Shown here: piece after piece, positions 56,462 to 64,000 of the stretch
Position numbering within the stretch: the stretch's first letter is position 1
How the letters are laid out: every line of letters begins with the position of its first letter
Assembly (NCBI RefSeq): GCF_901709675.1
Contig: NC_051088.1
Span: 16,296,193 to 16,360,192, forward strand
From: Syngnathus acus
Lineage: Eukaryota > Chordata > Actinopteri > Syngnathiformes > Syngnathidae
Direction: 5' to 3'
DNA: 64,000 nucleotides
Program-made: the position numbers and the translations under genes
The notes under the pieces: model-generated
Database searches by the model: none
The model's input: the letters and a program-made list of their open reading frames with translations, nothing else
Told to the model about the DNA's origin: nothing

Positions 56462-59400
56462 ATGTTGATACCAGCTGTCCTCCTATGGATTCTTAATGTC
56501 AGCAAACTGTGCTCAGGACAAGACTACATGGACTACTACTCAGCAGGAGACACGGGAACCCAGGTGAGAGCTACAAAACATGGATCTCCTCGTTACTTCT
56601 AATCAGGGTTGGAGACAATATGTCATCTAATTACAACATTTACGTCACTAGTGTTATATTACTCATATAAAGAATGTCATTTTGATTACAGCTGCTGTTG
56701 GAAAGTTTGATGATCACAATGTGAGTCACATTTTGAAAAATTGCCACAAAATCTCATATTGACAGTTGTAGTTTTTTTTTTACTTTCGCCTTTGCCCTAT
56801 CTAATGTTGAGGCTTGTGAATCTCAAATTGCGATTGGCTATCTCCGGTCATGTGTCTTCATGCCGCTGTACTCAAAGCGACTAGTTCTTGGTATAGCAGT
56901 CAGCTGCAAGTTTGCAACAACGTCACAGCCGCCCAAGACTTGTCCAGTTGGAATTACATGAAAGACTTCAGATGAGGGATGAACAATCGGGGAAAATAAC
57001 CTGATTATGAACCCCCCACCGCCCCCAATATTGTGATTTAATATGTGATTTTTCCCTCCAGGTAGGCTACTCTTTCTATGTTTTTATTTATCTTTTTTAC
57101 AAACACAAGCAATAAATTAGCCTGTCTGGTTTTATACATTAGGCTAATGCCAAAATAAAGGCGACTGAACCATGACTTAATACCAAAGTCGATTTATCTA
57201 TTTCAATTTGAATTATTAACTGTATATTAAATATACGGTCAAACTATTGCAGTGAGTTCTGGAATGTAACCCTGGTGATAAAAAAGTGACTGCTGTAAAT
57301 ACATTTTTAGCCTTTAAATGTATTTGCACAGTTGACTTTGACTTAGTTGAATTGACCAGTTACAGTCTGTTCCCTTGTTACTTCAAATGCAGCAGATAGT
57401 AGAAGTCCAGAGTTTATGTTAAATATCTGGTTGGCATTGGGCAACTGACTGAGTTATCAACTCCAAGAAGATCTCTTAGCAAATAAAGAAGGCCAACATT
57501 GTGCTGAAAGACAACAAATCTACATATAAAAATGATTGCGAAAAAATGTTGAGGCCGTATTAACAATTTGGTGCCTTGAGATAGCAGTGAAAGAAGTTTT
57601 TGAAAATACGAGATGTTGTTCAGCCAATTTTTTTCCTTTGACTTGCAAGCAAAAATCCGATAGGAGTGCTTTATGGTGGCAATGAACTCAACTGAACTTA
57701 CTCACATCAAGCTGTAGTGTACAATTCTTCAAAAGTCTGCTTTATTGTCAATTTTTTACTAATATTCCTGGAGTTGACTGAATCAGTTGTGAAATCCTTT
57801 GATTGTGTGACTCATGTTCAACATGTATCAAAACTATAAATACAAAAGTATGGAGAAGGAAAGTAATTCGATCTAAAGCATAACGCAATATGTGGTCAAA
57901 CATGATGAAGGCCATGTGATATACAGGACTCTAGTGTACTTACTCCCTGCTCACATTCAGCCAAATGCTACAAAGTTGATCGGACTACATTTCATAGTAA
58001 TAATAGCTAATGACCTTAGATGTACTCTGAATGCAACTGAGATCTTTGACAATTGAATATCCCTCACTGGTCAAGTCTCAGGCCAACATTTTTGAAGACA
58101 AAAGTAAAGGCATTCAGAACCACAACCACAAAGAAGCAATGGGTCGAAGCTAGCTGCAGTGAAGGCCTAGCAAAGCCGTCTCCGGGAGGCATACCACCAA
58201 CAAAAATCTGTTAGGTGTTACACCAGCTTCTATAATAAAATTAGTTATATTACAACGAAAGACTTTGTGAATGTGCTATATAAATAAATATAATATATAA
58301 TGTAGTATATATATGGAGAGTGGAATAATTGAATAAAAATAAATAAATCTATATTTTTTTAAATTGTATTTATATTTTTAATTAAAGTGACAGTTTTTTA
58401 AAAAGGTTTTAGCCAGTGTAAGAAATAAACTACTAAAAGTGATTGTGATTCAAATCCAAAAGCATCGACTTAGACTAGCTCTATAAATATTGCGACAATA
58501 AGAACAAAGTCACGTTTAAAGACGCTCTGCTGTTCTGGCAGCAGCTGAGTGGTGATCACAGTCAAGGTGTCACAACTTGACAGTGTATTTTATGTTGGTG
58601 AAAATGAACAATCCAGGTTCTCCCGTTGAACTATATGCTGGTATTTCCGTAGAGGGTCACTGTTATCAAAAGCGGACAGCAGCACACACATAAACTCAAT
58701 ATGTACCGATGCAGCACAATCAGACCGACACAACATGAAATCTCGAGATTCTCCAATTAGCCATGCGTGCGCCATTAGCAAGTGGCTGACCAGTGGTTTG
58801 GCAATCCTATCTACAATTCGTTCTGTGATTCATATTGGATAACATTAATATTGCACAGCTGAATATTTCTCACATCTGCGGCACAGTGGTTGGGAAACAC
58901 TGGACCAAACAATAGAAATGTGTCTATTCGTGAGGAAATGCAGTGAGAGCAGATCTCAGGTTCAGATTCCCATAATGGTGCAAGAGTTGGACTCAGTTTG
59001 CTGCCCTTGATTTTGCTATCCTGAGGAGAAGAAGAAGGAAAAGGGCTTTGAAGTAATTGAATACTGCTGCAGCTGGGGTAATGAAACAGCCATGAATATT
59101 ATTATTCCATGTTCCTGGGAAGAGGACACACCCGGAGCACTGGACCAGTCATTGCTCCGTCATGACCTCACAGTCCCACAGCAATGACCTCATGTCCCAA
59201 TCACAAAGACCAAGGGGAAAAAAAAAAAAGAGATGAACAGTTAAGTTTTTTTTATTTTGGTGTGAAGTGGGGAGGGAACTGGGGGCAATTTAGTGTGTAT
59301 AGCACCACGTGCAGGCTTTAAAAACAAGTCCACTATTATTATTCTTATCTTGTTAGTATCACATCCATGGATAGCTTCAAGTAAGAACGACAACTATGAT

Positions 59401-62400
59401 AAGAATGTTGTATTTGTCTTGCTTCCAGGCTCCAGTGTTGTCAGATGACCAGGTCAGTTTACAGAGCGTCAAGAGTGTGGATCAGCTGCTGCGGCTTCTC
59501 TATCCTGAATACAATCTGCTTCAGCAGTGCCTGAGGAAGAAATCATGGCACGCCTCTTCCTCCCCATTTCCCAGCTCCTCTGCGAGCCCGGCGGTTCATT
59601 TGAACCATGACGATGGCTGGGTGCAGCTGAGGGAAGAGCCGCTTTACAAAGTGGACGGTACTCTCGGAGGTAAACGCCGCCCCGTTGTGCTTTAATGCTG
59701 TCAAAGTCACTTGAACTGAATCGCTGGCTAATGCAATCGTACGTGAACAGTCATCCTGGAAGAGATCCAGCGCACTTCGTGTCAGCCCCGGGAGGTGTGC
59801 ATTGAGGTTACCAAAGAGTACCAACAATCCACCAGTCAGTTCTACCTCCCCCGCTGCGTGGCCCTGCATCGCTGCGGTGGATGCTGCACCAACGAAGCCT
59901 TTTACTGCACCAACACGAGTCACGCGCTCGTCAACAAGACGGTGAATATTAGCACACCCGCAGCAGGCCTCGCTCTGATGAAAGCATCATTTCCCAAACT
60001 TTGTGGAGCGAAGGTGCATAACGAGGAGTGTCAGAAAAGTCCCAGGACTGGACTCACAAACTATATCCAGGTTGTCCTCAACTTGCAAACATTCAACTTT
60101 TGAATATTCACAGATATGAAGAAATGCTGACAGATGTCTATAAATGGCATAAAATAGCATATTGTGTTCACAAGTTCACCCGCCAATCAGCACCTCCATC
60201 TTAGCGTCCATGACGTTAGTGCTACTTTTTTGTTCATTGCCATATGATTAGATGCCCTAGATAACGGCTTTGTTAAAAAAAACTAATTGATGTCTACACC
60301 TCTTGCTCTAGTAAAAAAACAACCGCATTAGATCTTAATAGGTATGGGTGTAGGTATGACATGTTCCTTCAAACTACCTGCCTATGATGGAAGCTAAGCT
60401 AATGTTTATGCGCCATTATTGGCACCTCCCTGCTAGCATGGCCGCAACGTCCACCCATACATTGTTTTGATGACAAAGTGGCTCCTGCCGACATGGCTGA
60501 CACATTGACACACTTTTCAGCCTGCTCTATTCTTCTGTAAAGCCTTCATCTCTCCTTTCAGGGGTACATTAAGACATGATAGAGAATGCTAGCAAAGTGC
60601 GTTTGACTCCAGGGGGGTTATTTCCAAGAGGGAAACTCACAGTGTGGATTGGGAATTTTGTGACACCAGTCCTGGAACCTTTCTGATATACCTCATATTT
60701 TATTAGAAAAATCTCACAGCACACCACCAAAACAAAAGCCTCACCAAATGTATCTACAGTGGTACCTTGAGGTTTTCCGAACCCCTGCTTCCACTTTTTT
60801 TTTTTTTTTTACTTGCGTTGTGACTTGTAACTTGACTTGCCACTCTTCGGTTTCTAGAATGCATTGCCGCATACAATGCTAAATCTTTTCTATCATATGG
60901 TTTTTGATCATTATTTTAGTTTGTGTGTTTAAGTGCACTTTGTTGACCGTATGTCTTCATTAACGGTAAATTCAAATTGCATGTCGTTAACATGAAACCT
61001 TGACTGTGATTTGAATGCAAAACACTACCATCCGGTTAGTTGTCCTCCGTGATGAGTCTCCGTTAAATATTACAGAGGAAGTCAACACCCAAAAATGTTC
61101 TTTACAATAATATGTTGTATTCGCCCTCACTAGTCTAAACACAGCATTCGGATTAATATGACCTTTGTGGAATATTTGTTAAGCAGCAAAATACACCCGT
61201 TTTTATCCATCTCGGGGTTCACTTCCCCTTTAAGGTACCACTGTATACTGAAGTAAGGATCATCAATGACACTTCTGTTGCATGAATGGCAACAAGTGGA
61301 TACACATGTTCATGGCACCTCTCGCCATCGCCTGGAAGTCATTGTGCAGCTTGTCACTATAACTGTGGTTGGGAATCACTGACTCAAAACAAAACTCTCA
61401 CCTTCCTGTGTCCTCTTAGCTGATGGAACTATCGCCACCCAGGATGGAGCGCTCCGTTGTCATGGTAACCTTTGTCAATCACACGGTGTGCGAGTGCCTC
61501 TCTAAGCGGCCACTTCACTCCATCATCAGACGAGCCGCAATGGATCACCTGTGAGTGACATTAAAGTAGGCGTGTGTCATGGTGCTGTGTCCAAGTGGTT
61601 TTCAAAACAAATACATTAGGAGGGTCTTTATATTTAATCAACTTTACAAAATTGGGGTACATTTCTAGATAAAAATGTAGAGCTAGACTAGTTTGTGTGG
61701 AGGATAACGATAAAGGTTTTGGAGTTCTGAGTGTAGAAATGGGATTCGGGACTCTCTAGGAAAAAAGGTTGGACAACCCTGCCTAGTCAAGTTTGACATT
61801 CCTCGTCCCGTATTTTAAGTGTGTGTTTGTGTTTGTGTAGATGTTCCCCTCCCTCGGTCCCCTGTGCTCCGGCGTTCTTGTGGGATCCCGTCAACTGCAT
61901 GTGTGTGCCCATAGATGCCATTAACTACTCTGAGAAAGAGACAGGTGAGAGCCTTTTTTTGTTCTCTGATCGTGAACCTCTTTACTTAGAGATGGTCATT
62001 AGAAATCTAGACAGTTTCAAGCCAAGACTCAAAGCCAGGATCTCTGAACCACTATGCCGCCAAGTTAAGGACATTTAAGGAGGCTCTCACATGGATGAGT
62101 CAAATGCCCCTGTGTATACATTCTATTGTACAGTGCATTACATATGTATTTGTTATGATACTTTACAAATTCTTTAACTGGCGTGAATGTTTATATTCGG
62201 TGGATCTGGAATCCAACAGTCAACCATCCCCGAGGTTTACACTGTATTTGTCAAGCAAGCGTTTCAATGGGTAGAGAGTTCCGTCCAGTTTGTCCCGTCC
62301 AGTTTGTCTGCGAAATTTAGGTTTGTAGCTCGCTGTAATGACTAACAGATCCTTGTAGATGGTGACATCTGGATTTGAGACCAGCCGATCTTATGAGAAG

Positions 62401-64000
62401 ACGTCGATTATGAGGGAAAGAAACGGTACAATGTTGGAAATCGGACAAAGCAACTCACATTTTAGAAACTTGGTGCGTCACGATCATGAGAAAAGTTGAG
62501 GTAGTCCATGGAGTGAATAATAAAGGCCATGTAAAATTAGGTGTTCAACTTAGTTGTATATCTGTAATAATTTATGAAATAATTTATTATTTTACCATTC
62601 AAATCCCTTTCTCAGTTTTTTTGTGTTGTCGCTAGAGGTATAACAAAAGCAAAAAATGTCATTTTCTTTTTTAAAAGGGTGCTATTCCAACCATTTCCCC
62701 TATTAAGCTGTTTTTCTCCGCTTATTGGTCAGATACCTGTGTTTTTGGTGAATCCAACTCACAGCAGACTACTAAAGAATGGACAAAGGCCAGAAAAGTC
62801 TTTTTTCTTTCATGTATGAGAAGGGTCTTTCTTTTGGTGCTAATTTGTTATGGAACACAATATCCTCAGGGTGTTGAAAATCTGCTCTGAAATGGACGAG
62901 TTCAGAGCGAATTTTAAGCACATTTCCTAATTCTTAAGAAGATACATAAACTTGAGCTCCTTGTGTCCATGCTGCCTTTTTGAAATATGTTGCATCATGT
63001 GCCATTAGAAATTGCATCCTCCGTGAAATAGTTGTCTCTCGTGCTTTTGAAAAGAAACAACTCGGTTGTATTTACTTAACAAGGCCTGGATTTTGCAACT
63101 AACCGCTGGTGCTATTCCAACAACTTCTCGTTATCTCTGTGGCTTCCAGAGGCTTTGGACTCAGGGCTGCTTGCTCTCTGCGGCCCCAACAGGGTTCTGA
63201 AGGAGCCCAGCTGCGAATGCGTCTGTCGAAACGGGCTCACTGAGGCCAGCTGCGGTCCGGGCTGGAAACTGGACCACAACACATGTAAGGGGGGTTTTAA
63301 GATTTGCATGCAGATACAGAAAATGGGGACAGAACCCGGTCTCCAAAAGCATGGAGAATTGATCCTCCCACTAAAATTGTGTATAATTGCCTATGGCAGT
63401 GGTTCGCAAAGTACCGCAGGAAAAAATACTTGGCCCTACAAGTATTGCCATCATAACCAACATTATATGAACTACAGTAAATATGTAGTACAGCCGTTTA
63501 GTAGGCCTAAGCCTTCATCAAAAGTGAGATTCCTCAAAAGTATATTTTATGGTAAGCCACTGTAACATTACATACACTTTGAGCAATACCACTGCGCTTA
63601 AATATATGGGGAAAAAATTTGCTCTTAGATAATTTTCGTTGTTTTGTTGTTATGCGTCGCTTCAACATACTCCTTTGACGTCAATTACTAATTTCCTATT
63701 ACCCGGGGCTTTGCTGCCATCTACTGGCATTTTAAGGTGTTACAAAAGGACCGCCACAAAAAAAACTTCCAAAACTGGCAACTTTTCAGCTAATAGCTGG
63801 GGATGGGTTAAAAAGAAAAGCACCAAAAAAAGGTGAATCTGCAACAAGTGAACTGCAAATAGACAAATAGAATTGGTGAAATTTGCACAGTACCTAAGCA
63901 GATTGTTTCCTGTAGGTGAATGTCAATGCGAAGGTCAGGATGAGGGCAAGTGGTGCCCCGTCGGCCAGCGCTGGAACGAGGAGCTGTGCGGCTGCGTGTG
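56462..64000 (+). CDS. vegfd: VEGF-C/VEGF-D family growth factor, probably vegfd (3' partial)
   Basis: Secreted lymphangiogenic/angiogenic ligand for VEGFR-2/3-type receptors. Exons: 56462-56563, 59429-59669, 59751-59941, 61420-61550, 61841-61944, 63150-63284, 63916-64000 (continues beyond the window). Seen: hydrophobic signal peptide MLIPAVLLWILNVSKLCSG; N-terminal propeptide (SVDQLLRLLYPEY); PDGF/VEGF cystine-knot domain with PREVCIEV, RCGGCC and HTVCECL; glycosylation-type NTS/NKT and NHT sites; the conserved propeptide cleavage region HSIIRR; then a C-terminal Cys-rich propeptide with CGPNRVLKEPSCECVC and CGPGWKL repeats. EEIQRT and FLWDPVNCMCV look VEGF-D-like; the N-terminal propeptide and NGLTEASCGP look VEGF-C-like. 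The usp11 linkage favours vegfd. Family is certain; paralogue is moderately supported. Confidence 0.85.
56564..59428 (+). other. vegfd intron 1
   Basis: 2.9 kb intron after the signal-peptide exon. AT-rich, with no recognised exon, RNA gene or complete mobile element. Confidence 0.6.
60755..61245. mobile_element. mariner-type MITE with TA target in a vegfd intron
   Basis: Bounded by CAGTGGTACCTT on the left and AAGGTACCACTG on the right, a perfect 12-bp inverted repeat, each with TA immediately outside. The 490-bp interior has no transposase frame. A lone right end of the same type (AAGGTACCACTG) occurs at about 23304. Confidence 0.8.
61945..63149 (+). other. vegfd intron 5
   Basis: 1.2 kb intron without recognised exons. 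A short tandem repeat of GTCCAGTTTGTC is present at about 62283-62308. AATAAA words here are unlikely to be used because coding exons follow. Confidence 0.5.

Overview
The window is vertebrate nuclear DNA, almost certainly from a ray-finned (teleost) fish. All protein genes are split by GT-AG introns, mostly under 1 kb, and their exons read as clear orthologues of vertebrate genes. The dispersed repeats are of fish type: Tc1/mariner and hAT-like miniature elements and a tRNA-headed SINE with a GGAT-rich tail. No bacterial operons, CRISPR arrays or viral genes are present.

Layout. 3188-13711 (+) is acap3, an Arf-GAP with BAR, PH, ArfGAP and ankyrin domains; its first coding exon lies upstream or was not found. 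16576-23552 (+) is phf20, a Tudor/C2H2/PHD chromatin reader with an NRF1/CRE-like promoter near 14.85 kb. 25667-30316 (+) is ndrg3, with a GC-box promoter near 24.6 kb. It converges on rfc2 (32016-34061, -), whose coding exons are complete; the two candidate poly(A) signals are about 100 bp apart. rfc2 is divergent from usp11 (35106-44873, +), a complete deubiquitinase of 21 coding exons, across a 1 kb gap with CTCGCGAT motifs. usp11 converges on emc3 (46176-47730, -), and a hAT-like element fills the space between them and abuts the emc3 stop codon. 56462-64000 (+) is a VEGF-C/D family gene, probably vegfd, cut by the window end.

Between emc3 and vegfd (48.4-56.4 kb) lies an unusual gene-poor block. 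In order it holds: a canonical tRNA-Ser(AGA) gene; a 76-bp poly(A)-tailed insertion with a perfect 14-bp target duplication; a long inverted repeat (50132-51091); a tandem array whose units each carry a GTGTACCTAA hairpin (about 51140-52140) and which is invaded by a palindromic hAT-like element; and a roughly 200-bp-unit array of degenerate tRNA-like sequences on the - strand (52192-54088). The tRNA-like array is split by about 1 kb of interstitial telomeric (CCCTAA)n sequence carrying 13 TACTTTGAAA interruptions. This tRNA-like/telomere composite is the most unusual structure in the window.

The protein genes do not form one pathway. Exon joins were made by reading frame and splice consensus. 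For rfc2, usp11, ndrg3, phf20 and emc3 the summed coding lengths are multiples of three and give 352, 1003, 358, 762 and 261 residues. The mixture of human 1p36 (ACAP3), 20q11 (PHF20, NDRG3) and Xp (USP11, VEGFD) counterparts suggests a teleost chromosome carrying that conserved mixture.
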